From the NCBI GenBank assembly GCA_028716125.1, contig JAQUQK010000040.1, positions 1 through 11,641 on the forward strand: a stretch of DNA of 11,641 nt, given 5' to 3'. Source of the DNA: Thermoplasmatota archaeon (GTDB lineage Archaea; Thermoplasmatota; JAQUQK01). Every line of letters begins with the position of its first letter. Positions within the stretch are counted from its first letter, which is position 1. The notes under the pieces were generated by a model. The model was not told the origin of the DNA, did no database searches, and was given only the letters and a program-made list of their open reading frames with translations. Below, piece after piece: positions 6,112 through 11,641 of the stretch. Both the position numbers and the translations under genes were made by a program.

Positions 6112-7381
6112 GCCGGATTATTATTGGCACAATCAGCACCGCCATCAGATGGCTGCGCTTTATCCCGAGCATTGGCGGAATCATGCCAATTGCAGTCGAA
6201 ACCGCGAGTATGAAAAGCCCAAGCCAGCCGGAGAAAATCCATACCAGCGCAATCAGGAAAATCACGATGCAGCGCGACATCTTCTGATATGGCAGTTTCG
6301 AAAAAACCATTGCGAATTTTTTGGCAGAAATGCGCACCAGGAAATATGATGCAGTTGCAGACAGTAGAGCAGACATTGCAAGGATAATCATTGAATTTGG
6401 TGGAAGAATGCCGTCCCACTGCTCCACAGGAATTATCTCCGCCACTGCCGTCATTGCCCCGCTTCTGGCGCTTCCGGTCATGAAAAGGGTCGCGAGGGCG
6501 AAAATGGAATCTGCGGAGCAAACCGCCGCAAGTGAAACCATGGCGCTTTCCGCATTGAATTTTTTTTGCCCAAAATTCGCCACAATCGTTGCCTGCGAAG
6601 GCCCGAGTCCTGGGAGAAAGCCGACAAATGCGCCAGCGATTGAGCCAGTGGCGATTGATTTTGCTGCGATCTTTGCATCAACGTTAATTTCATCAGTTTT
6701 CTGCTCTGGAATTTTTGCATCTTGGGAAGAGCCAAGCATCGTGCTTATGCCAAAAAGTCCCGTGAATATTGGAAAAAGCGGAGTTGTTGCAAGCCCAAAC
6801 GGCGACGATACCGAAATTTCAAGCGTAAAAATTCCAAAAATTCCTGCAAGCGCGAAAACCGCGGCGGCAGCTGCAACTCTTTTTGCGCCTTTTCCATACT
6901 CGGAGAGAATTAGCAGAATTGAGATTGCAATCAGGATATATGGCGTTGCCGATTTTATGGCTGGGCCAAGATTAATCGGCGAACCGATGATGAACCTGAA
7001 CGGCGCGACTGCCAAAATTGCGAAAACAACTCCGCCGATGCAGCCAATGGCGGCAAGGGAAACTGCTTTGTATCCATCGCCCTTCATCAGCATTGAATGC
7101 CCGGGAAGAATCGAAAGAGCAGTTTCGGGGTCTGGCGCCCCTATGAAAGTCGACGGCAAATACGAAAAAAAGACATTGGAAACGGCGCATGAAACTATGG
7201 CGGCGCAGACCATTTCGGCGGCAGCGCCTTGCGTCATCCCCGTGAACGAGGAAAGCGCTAAAATTATAGAAGGCGCAAGCGACGAGAGCATGAGCGCTAC
7301 GTTGTTTGGATGCAGACCCGGAAGAAGCCCCGCAACCACGCCGAAGAAAATCCCGATTGCGGCAAACGGCACAACAAGCAA
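6101..7381 (-). CDS. DUF112/TctA-family membrane protein (archaeal type)
   Basis: The 426-residue protein has about ten hydrophobic helices and an internal two-fold repeat. The first half has GLLPGLHPNNVA (from residue 18) and GAPDPETALSILPGHSMLMKG (81-101); the second repeats the motif as GFLPGLGPSQATI (254-266). These are hallmarks of the TctA permease superfamily, archaeal DUF112 branch. In bacteria TctA is the large membrane subunit of tripartite tricarboxylate transporters; no TctB or binding-protein gene is seen here, so the substrate is unknown. The start is a TTG at 7381, 11 bases after the upstream gene's stop. A stop at 7397-7399 in the same frame rules out a longer form, and the family's usual N-terminal length fits. 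No good Shine-Dalgarno is seen. Its last 11 bases overlap the convergent reductase gene. Confidence 0.88.
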   Translation of the reverse strand: MLVVPFAAIGIFFGVVAGLLPGLHPNNVALMLSSLAPSIILALSSFTGMTQGAAAEMVCAAIVSCAVSNVFFSYLPSTFIGAPDPETALSILPGHSMLMKGDGYKAVSLAAIGCIGGVVFAILAVAPFRFIIGSPINLGPAIKSATPYILIAISILLILSEYGKGAKRVAAAAAVFALAGIFGIFTLEISVSSPFGLATTPLFPIFTGLFGISTMLGSSQDAKIPEQKTDEINVDAKIAAKSIATGSIAGAFVGFLPGLGPSQATIVANFGQKKFNAESAMVSLAAVCSADSIFALATLFMTGSARSGAMTAVAEIIPVEQWDGILPPNSMIILAMSALLSATASYFLVRISAKKFAMVFSKLPYQKMSRCIVIFLIALVWIFSGWLGLFILAVSTAIGMIPPMLGIKRSHLMAVLIVPIIIRLIF

Positions 7382-7392
7382 AATTTCAATTG

Positions 7393-8025
7393 TCAGTCAA
7401 TCACCGCATCGGAGACTCCAAGATAGTAGCGGAAACATTCCTGGTCGAAAATGACCTGCCCGCGCACCGAAATATCATCGCCTTCTACTGGCATATGTTC
7501 CGGCTCTTGCAATTTTACGGAAATTCCGCATCCGCCTGATTCGAGCATGAAACTGTATTTTCCGCAGTCGTTTGCAACGCCCGAAACTTCAACTGCCATA
7601 CCAAGGTATTCTCCGGGATTATTCGCAAGCTCCCACACCCAAAGAGAAGCGGACTTGCTTGCTGATTCCCTTATGATGTGCAACGATTTTTCGCTCAATG
7701 CGTAAAGCTCGAATTCCCCGTTGTATTTCACCACCTTCCCGGTTGCGCGCACAAGGTCGCCGAAATCGAAATCGGAACTGCACTGCTCAAGGAATATGGA
7801 AAATCTCTGCGATCCGTTTTTCGGGTCCCTCGCCGAAATTATAGCACCTCCCGAATCGAGGCGATGCATCTGGCGCACAACGCACTCGATTTCAACGGCT
7901 TTGCCTTCTAGCAGGGGGATTTGCGATACCTTTGCCTCTTCGGGCGATGCAAAATGCGATATGGCCCCAAGGCAAATGGTTCCAAGGACGGCAAAAATCG
8001 CTATGAAAAGGTCAATTTTTCGCAT
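7393..8025 (-). CDS. Membrane-anchored protein with two OB-fold domains
   Basis: The 210-residue protein starts with a basic pair and a hydrophobic segment (residues 4-22), a signal anchor. It is followed by two domains that look like OB folds of the nucleic-acid/tRNA_anti type: about 39-117 (GKAVEIECVVRQ ... GDLVRATGKVVKYNGEFEL) and about 138-210 (GEYLGMAVEVSGVAND ... GDDISVRGQVIFD). The Gly-Asp followed by a strand of the kind VRxxGxV appears in both, which suggests internal duplication. Export would place the OB domains outside the cytoplasm, so nucleic acid need not be the ligand. The ATG at 8025 has AGGA four bases upstream. It is 11 bases before the DUF112 gene and probably co-transcribed with it. 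The function is not known. Confidence 0.72.
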   Translation of the reverse strand: MRKIDLFIAIFAVLGTICLGAISHFASPEEAKVSQIPLLEGKAVEIECVVRQMHRLDSGGAIISARDPKNGSQRFSIFLEQCSSDFDFGDLVRATGKVVKYNGEFELYALSEKSLHIIRESASKSASLWVWELANNPGEYLGMAVEVSGVANDCGKYSFMLESGGCGISVKLQEPEHMPVEGDDISVRGQVIFDQECFRYYLGVSDAVID

Positions 8026-8058
8026 CGAATCCTACAAGAATTATGGCGCAGGATATTG

Positions 8059-8066
8059 AATTAATT
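8059..8066 (-). promoter_or_regulatory. TATA-like box for the OB-fold/DUF112 unit
   Basis: AATTAATT is centred about 37 bases before the ATG at 8025, predicting a transcription start near 8037. That gives a short leader carrying AGGA at 8030-8033. Confidence 0.4.
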
Positions 8067-8094
8067 GACACCTGTCATGCAATTTTTCAGTATT

Positions 8095-8102
8095 TTTATA
8101 TA
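8095..8102 (+). promoter_or_regulatory. TATA box for the zinc-ribbon/HhH gene
   Basis: TTTATATA is close to the archaeal consensus and is centred about 49 bases before the ATG at 8148. The transcript would begin near 8125, with a leader of about 23 bases carrying GAGGTG at 8137-8142, five bases before the ATG. The good box and good ribosome binding site suggest strong expression. Confidence 0.65.
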
Positions 8103-8135
8103 GTTCTACGAACATACTCAGAATAGTTGTTCGAA
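8103..8135. promoter_or_regulatory. Cluster of GTTC/GAAC half-sites at the promoter, possible operator
   Basis: Directly after the TATA box lies GTTC-tac-GAAC (8103-8113). CGAACA (8109-8114) also pairs as an inverted repeat with TGTTCG (8128-8133) across 13 bases, and TTCGAA (8130-8135) is itself palindromic. The repeats cover the predicted transcription start near 8125, where a repressor would bind. The repeats are visible; the binding protein is unknown and chance occurrence is not excluded. Confidence 0.4.
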
Positions 8136-8147
8136 AGAGGTGTGTTC

Positions 8148-9008
8148 ATGGAAACAAGAAAGCTTCCAAAGTGGGCAATGAATGTTTTAGGCAAGGACGT
8201 CGCGGAATCCGAAGTGAAGGAAGGGCAAGTGCTGTCCAATGGCATATTCTTCAAAAGCGCCATCGGCAGGACAGACAAGGAGTACATACTGGTCGAGAAG
8301 CGCACGCTTGCGCCTCCGAAGTACACAAGGTTCCCAATATCCGAGGCGAAGGAAGGCGGGGCAATAGTGCAGTGCCCGTCTTGCAGCAGCAGCGTGCGCC
8401 TTATGCAGGGAGTGCTGCCAAGAGAGATATACTGCATAAGCTGCGGATCCCATCTTGCGGTCGGCGAAAACCTGCTTGTCACGTTTGTGCAGCCAATACC
8501 AGCGCCTTCGCAGCCAAAGACGCCCGAGCGTATAGTTCCTGAGCCTTCAGGACCATTCGAATACAAAGGATATGTGCTCCATACCAAATCCGTGGCCCTC
8601 AAGGGCGGAAGGCAGCAGCGCATCTACTTCTTTTCCAAGCACGCCCCGCACAGCGGAACGCCTTGCGCGATGCCGGAAGGATATGTCGTCGGCGTGAACA
8701 ATCGCACCGGACTGCCGTACCTTAAGAAGGCATCGGGCGCCACCGCGCTCGCCAAAATTCCGTCGGCGCCGGCAGCATTTTGCGAAAAGAGGGACGACCT
8801 CACGCTGATACATGGCATCGGGCCGGAATACGAGAAGAGGCTGAATGCCGCAGGAATAACAAAATATGAGGATCTGCTTAAGTACGAGCCAGACGAGCTT
8901 AGCCGCATTGCAAGCCCGGACAATAGCTTTGGCAATCGCGCAGGCAGGCAAAGATGGAAGGCGCAGGCCAAGCGCTTTGCAACAGAAAAGAAGTATGCAG
9001 GAAGATGA
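8148..9008 (+). CDS. Zinc-ribbon protein with conserved central module and C-terminal helix-hairpin-helix
   Basis: The 286-residue soluble protein has three recognisable parts. A zinc ribbon uses Cys76-x2-Cys79 and Cys96-x2-Cys99 (CPSC, CISC). After a proline-rich linker (about 115-137) comes a module of about 57 residues (138-194) with YKGYVLHTKSVALKGG, IYFFSK and VGVNNRTGLPYLKK, a pattern I recall from archaeal proteins of unknown role. The C-terminus has a helix-hairpin-helix (about 216-255, LIHGIGPEYEKRLNAAGI), a DNA-binding or protein-protein element, and a basic tail. A nucleic-acid role is likely but not shown. I chose the ATG at 8148 because GAGGTG lies five bases upstream; an in-frame TTG at 8127 would overlap that motif and the predicted transcript start. 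It is transcribed alone, between a divergent unit and a T-rich terminator. Confidence 0.8.
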   Translation: METRKLPKWAMNVLGKDVAESEVKEGQVLSNGIFFKSAIGRTDKEYILVEKRTLAPPKYTRFPISEAKEGGAIVQCPSCSSSVRLMQGVLPREIYCISCGSHLAVGENLLVTFVQPIPAPSQPKTPERIVPEPSGPFEYKGYVLHTKSVALKGGRQQRIYFFSKHAPHSGTPCAMPEGYVVGVNNRTGLPYLKKASGATALAKIPSAPAAFCEKRDDLTLIHGIGPEYEKRLNAAGITKYEDLLKYEPDELSRIASPDNSFGNRAGRQRWKAQAKRFATEKKYAGR

Positions 9009-9009
9009 T

Positions 9010-9041
9010 TCTTCCTTTTCTCTTGTTTTTCCCTTTTTTTT
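9010..9041 (+). terminator. T-rich transcription terminator after the zinc-ribbon/HhH gene
   Basis: Right after the stop the plus strand is pyrimidine-rich, with successive T-runs, the longest being eight T at 9034-9041, and no clear hairpin. Such T-tracts terminate archaeal RNA polymerase. The minus strand here is A-rich, so the element acts only on rightward transcription and would not stop the convergent marC transcript. Confidence 0.7.
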
Positions 9042-9059
9042 GAAAATTCTTGAAAGAAC

Positions 9060-9749
9060 TTAGATGGATTTTATCCAGCTTGCAAGCCCGTTCATTGCAT
9101 ATGCTATTCCAAGAGCTACAGTCAAAAACCCCATTATGCGCGTAAGCGCCCTTGTCCCGTTCGGCCCTATGTATTTCAAAATTTTCGGGGCATTAAGCAG
9201 AAGCGTGAAAGTAATCGCCATCGTTACTGCAATTGCAAGTATCACAAGATACCATTCGGCCCTGTGCTCTCCCATTGCGACGACACAAAATGATATCGCG
9301 CCGGGTCCTGCAAGAAGCGGTATTGCAAGAGGCACAAGCGCAATGTCGCCGCCCCTTGGGACTTTTCCACCCGTCGGAAGCTCTCCCTGGTGTCCTGCCT
9401 CCGCCGCCGAATGCCCCTCCGCTATCTCCTCGACGCGCGATGCCTCGACGTGCTCTCCTTCCTTTAGCATGTTAAGGCCGAATATCGCAAGCAGTAGGCC
9501 GCCTGAGACCTTGAGCGCCTCTATGGAGATGCCCATGTAATCGAGAATGTACCTTCCGGCAATTGCGAAAAGCACAAGGAATGCGCTTGCGTATATTATG
9601 GCGTCGCGGGCTGTGAGTATCTGCTCTTTTCTGTCGCGGTCGGAAGTCATCGAGATGAAAAGCGCAAGCGTCGAAAGCGGGTCGACGATGATTATCATTG
9701 GTATGAATATTGCAAGAAACAGGGTGACGAATTCAATTATTACGGCCAT
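9060..9749 (-). CDS. MarC-family integral membrane protein
   Basis: The 229-residue protein belongs to the MarC (UPF0056) family of six-helix membrane proteins, whose molecular role is unsettled; the old link to multiple antibiotic resistance in E. coli was not upheld. Family marks are the N-terminal FVTLFLAIFIPMIIIVDPLSTL with IVDP at residues 21-24, SGGLLLAIFGLNML (82-95), and ALVPLAIPLLAGPGAIS (137-153). A hydrophilic loop of about 40 residues (97-136, rich in Glu, His and Gly) separates the two halves. I chose the ATG at 9749, preceded by GAGATGAT, a near match to the ribosome binding consensus. A reading from 9836 would add 29 non-conserved residues ahead of the first helix. It is divergent from the ABC exporter genes. 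Confidence 0.92.
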   Translation of the reverse strand: MAVIIEFVTLFLAIFIPMIIIVDPLSTLALFISMTSDRDRKEQILTARDAIIYASAFLVLFAIAGRYILDYMGISIEALKVSGGLLLAIFGLNMLKEGEHVEASRVEEIAEGHSAAEAGHQGELPTGGKVPRGGDIALVPLAIPLLAGPGAISFCVVAMGEHRAEWYLVILAIAVTMAITFTLLLNAPKILKYIGPNGTRALTRIMGFLTVALGIAYAMNGLASWIKSI

Positions 9750-9780
9750 TGCATCATCTCTATCTTGAATCTGCAAGCCC

Positions 9781-9788
9781 AATAAAAA
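9781..9788 (-). promoter_or_regulatory. TATA-like box for the marC-family gene
   Basis: Read on the minus strand, TTTTTATT is centred about 35 bases before the ATG at 9749. It predicts a transcription start near 9758, which leaves just enough leader for the GAGATGAT ribosome binding site. Confidence 0.4.
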
Positions 9789-9823
9789 CGCTCTTGAGCA
9801 ATCTGCGCCGGACGCTAGCAACC

Positions 9824-9832
9824 AATTTAAAT
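9824..9832 (+). promoter_or_regulatory. TATA box, near-leaderless promoter of the ABC exporter operon
   Basis: AATTTAAAT is centred 28 bases before the ATG at 9856, so transcription should begin within a few bases of the start codon. No Shine-Dalgarno precedes this gene, in contrast to the strong one in front of the second gene of the operon. This is the usual archaeal pattern for a first gene versus an internal gene. Confidence 0.55.
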
Positions 9833-9855
9833 TCAAAAATCAATACTCATGGACG

Positions 9856-10833
9856 ATGATGAACGCCCTGCAAGCCGAAGGACTGGTAAAGCGATTCAAT
9901 GGATTTTCTGCGGTCGACGGCCTCAGCTTTGAAGTGCAACAGGGCGAGATTTTTGGGCTTCTTGGCCCGAACGGCGCCGGAAAGACCACGACAATCCGTA
10001 TGCTTTCCTGCCTGATTGCGCCAACATCCGGCACCGCGACTGTCAACGGCCACGAAATCATAAATGACCCGCTTGCGGTTCGAAGAAGCGTCGGCATACT
10101 TACCGAGAACCCGTCGCTATACGAGCGCCTGACGGCCTACGAGAACATGGATTTCTTTGCAAGGGCATATGGCATCACTGACGAGCGTACCCGGAAAGAT
10201 AGGATAAAGGAGCAGCTCGACTTCTTTGGCCTTTGGGAAAGGAGGAATGACAGGGCTGGAACGTTCTCGAAAGGAATGAAGCAGAAGCTCGCCATTGCGA
10301 GGGCGCTTGTGCACGATCCGCCGGTTCTTTTCATGGACGAGCCTACGGCAGGGCTTGATCCGGAAGCATCCAAGAACATACGGGAACTGATTGAAAAATT
10401 GAGCAGGCAGGAGAAGCGCACCATTCTTCTTTCAACTCACCATCTTGAGGACGCCGAACGGCTTTGCAGGCGCGTAATGATTATCAAAAAAGGCAAAAGC
10501 GTGGTCGTGGGCTCGCCTGAGGAATTACAGGACAGCATGGCCGGAAAGCCATCAGTGGAAATATCGATGGAATATGTTTCGAAAGCAATTATCGATGCGG
10601 TGAAATCGGTCGAAGGCGTGGGCGAAGCGTTTTCGCAGGGAAAGAATGGAAGAATAGTTGCGACCGTTGAAAATGCAAAATCTGCGGTGCCCATGATAGT
10701 CCGCAATGCCGTGGGCGCTGGCGCCTCGATTCTTTCGGTCAGCGTCAAAAGGCCGTCTCTGGAAGACGCGTATCTCAAGCTAGTAAAGGAAGAAAATGAG
10801 GCGCAAGAGAATGCAAAGGAGGAGAAGCAATGA
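9856..10833 (+). CDS. ABC transporter ATP-binding protein (drug/ABC-2 export type)
   Basis: The 325-residue cytoplasmic ATPase has Walker A GPNGAGKT (residues 37-44), the Q-loop region ILTENPSLYERLTAYEN (81-97, with Glu in place of Gln, which is frequent in this subfamily), signature FSKGMKQ (137-143), Walker B VLFMDEPTAGLDP (from 157) and H-loop THHLEDAE (His195/196). A C-terminal extension of about 110 residues (from about 215) resembles the accessory domain of DrrA/CcmA-type exporters. It would power the ABC-2 permease whose ATG overlaps its stop. Start codons at 9856 and 9859 are adjacent; the first fits the TATA distance best. The substrate cannot be read from the sequence. Confidence 0.94.
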   Translation: MMNALQAEGLVKRFNGFSAVDGLSFEVQQGEIFGLLGPNGAGKTTTIRMLSCLIAPTSGTATVNGHEIINDPLAVRRSVGILTENPSLYERLTAYENMDFFARAYGITDERTRKDRIKEQLDFFGLWERRNDRAGTFSKGMKQKLAIARALVHDPPVLFMDEPTAGLDPEASKNIRELIEKLSRQEKRTILLSTHHLEDAERLCRRVMIIKKGKSVVVGSPEELQDSMAGKPSVEISMEYVSKAIIDAVKSVEGVGEAFSQGKNGRIVATVENAKSAVPMIVRNAVGAGASILSVSVKRPSLEDAYLKLVKEENEAQENAKEEKQ

Positions 10834-11641
10834 GGTTTGAAACCGCGATGCTCGTCTTCCGCAAGGACTGGACCGAAATGAAGCGCAACTGGCAGGTGCT
10901 GATGCCTATTTTGATAGTTCCGCTCATGTTCTCCGTCGTTCTTCCGCTGCTCACCCTTTTTGTCCCAAGCATTTCCTCAATGCCGGGAGACACCCTTTCG
11001 GATGTTCAGGCGATGTTAGACAACCTTCCGCAGCAGATACGCGCCGAGCTTGCCCAAATGAGCGACATGCAGGTTCTGATTTATGTGATGTCCGTTTATT
11101 TCTTCGCGCCATTCTTCCTGATAATACCGATAATGGCATCAAGCGTGATAGCATCCGACAGTTTTGCAGGCGAAAAGGAGCGAAAGACGATAGAGGCGCT
11201 TCTAGCAACGCCAATATCGGACAGCGAACTAATGTTTGGAAAAATGCTCGTATCCTTCCTGCCGGCCCTTGCAATCACCGTGATATCTTTTGCGGTTTAC
11301 GCGGCGGTAGTTGATTTGGTGGCATTCAGATATTTCGGAAGGCTTCTCTTGCCGAATGCAAATTGGCTGCTCTTGATTTTCGGGCTTTCTCCTGCCGTGT
11401 CCCTGGCAAGCATAGGGCTTACTGTGATAATTTCCGCGAAGGTCAAAGGCTTCAGAGAGGCGCAGCAGATTAGCGTCCTGCTCCTGCTTCCGGTGCTTGG
11501 CCTGCTTTTCGCGCAAGTTTCGGGCGCGCTTATTTTCGGGCCAGCGGTGATTGGAACCCTTATCGCGATTTTCATCGTAGTTGACTTAATCATGTTCAAA
11601 ATCGGCGTGTCTATTTTCAGGCGCGAGGAGATATTGGCGAA
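10830..11641 (+). CDS. ABC-2 family permease, N-terminal part (cut by window end)
   Basis: The reading frame is open from the ATG at 10830 to the window end, 270 codons, so the C-terminus is missing. It begins with a short cytoplasmic stretch (MRFETAMLVFRKDWTEMKRN), then a first helix (about 22-46), an outside loop of about 35 residues, a second helix (about 84-107), the cytoplasmic coupling segment SFAGEKERKTIEALLATPIS (111-130) that is diagnostic for ABC-2/NatB-type permeases, and further helices near 140-165, 179-202, 214-230 and 235-256. The ATG overlaps the ATPase stop (ATGA), with AAAGGAGGAG seven or so bases upstream, indicating translational coupling. It forms the membrane half of the exporter. 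Confidence 0.92.
   Translation, partial: MRFETAMLVFRKDWTEMKRNWQVLMPILIVPLMFSVVLPLLTLFVPSISSMPGDTLSDVQAMLDNLPQQIRAELAQMSDMQVLIYVMSVYFFAPFFLIIPIMASSVIASDSFAGEKERKTIEALLATPISDSELMFGKMLVSFLPALAITVISFAVYAAVVDLVAFRYFGRLLLPNANWLLLIFGLSPAVSLASIGLTVIISAKVKGFREAQQISVLLLLPVLGLLFAQVSGALIFGPAVIGTLIAIFIVVDLIMFKIGVSIFRREEILA

Noticed and set aside
6321..7454. Plus-strand open frame of 377 codons opposite the DUF112/TctA gene
   Set aside because: It is an antisense shadow of a confident membrane-protein gene, is rich in Ala/Pro/Ser as expected from the mirrored codons, has no recognisable motif, and lacks a proper ribosome binding site.
8127..8147. TTG start seven codons before the zinc-ribbon protein's ATG
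   Set aside because: The extension would overlap the GAGGTG ribosome binding site that serves the ATG at 8148, and it begins at the predicted transcription start.
9750..9836. N-terminal extension of the MarC-family protein
   Set aside because: The extra 29 residues are not MarC-like, and the predicted promoter box at 9781-9788 lies inside them; the ATG at 9749 has a near-consensus ribosome binding site.

Overview
The window reads as archaeal chromosomal DNA of roughly balanced base composition. Genes are tightly packed, and several are preceded by AT-rich TATA-like boxes about 25 bases before the start or before a short leader. The archaeal assignment rests on the archaeosine-pathway radical SAM enzyme RaSEA, a stand-alone Lrp/AsnC effector domain, a DUF112-type (archaeal TctA) membrane protein, Shine-Dalgarno motifs of the GGAGG/GAGGTG type mixed with apparently leaderless starts, and the promoter layout. 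The phylum cannot be fixed from this stretch. No rRNA, tRNA, CRISPR array, insertion sequence or phage gene was recognised, and there is no gene-free stretch longer than about 125 bases.

Left part (1-2879): a minus-strand pair (Lrp/AsnC-type effector domain, then a small membrane protein cut by the window edge) diverges from a complete four-gene ECF nickel/cobalt transporter operon: cbiM/nikM (substrate binding), a small CbiN/NikN-like protein, cbiQ (EcfT coupling protein) and cbiO (ATPase). The four genes overlap or abut. A perfect 7-bp inverted repeat (GTATTAC-N14-GTAATAC) between promoter and start has the same geometry as the NikR operator, suggesting nickel-dependent repression by a NikR encoded elsewhere.

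Middle (2957-6111): an ArsR-like winged-helix regulator anchored by two membrane helices follows the transporter. It meets, tail to tail and sharing a TTAA stop, a two-gene minus-strand unit of a NapH-like membrane ferredoxin and RaSEA. A RibD-C/DHFR-like reductase gene diverges from that unit.

Right part (6101-11641): a minus-strand pair encodes a membrane-anchored double OB-fold protein and the DUF112/TctA membrane protein; the latter overlaps the tail of the reductase gene. A strongly expressed-looking gene (good TATA box, good SD, poly-T terminator) encodes a zinc-ribbon protein with a C-terminal helix-hairpin-helix. Then come a MarC-family membrane protein (minus) and, divergently, a two-gene ABC exporter (ATPase plus ABC-2 permease, the latter cut by the window end).

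The best-supported point of interest is the Ni operon: its operator geometry and the Met1/His2/His67 ligand set of the substrate subunit both point to nickel (or cobalt). Other items worth checking are the membrane-tethered ArsR regulator beside it, the zinc-ribbon/HhH protein with a repeat-rich promoter, and the pairing of RaSEA with a membrane ferredoxin. I do not see strong evidence for a wholly new multi-gene system.
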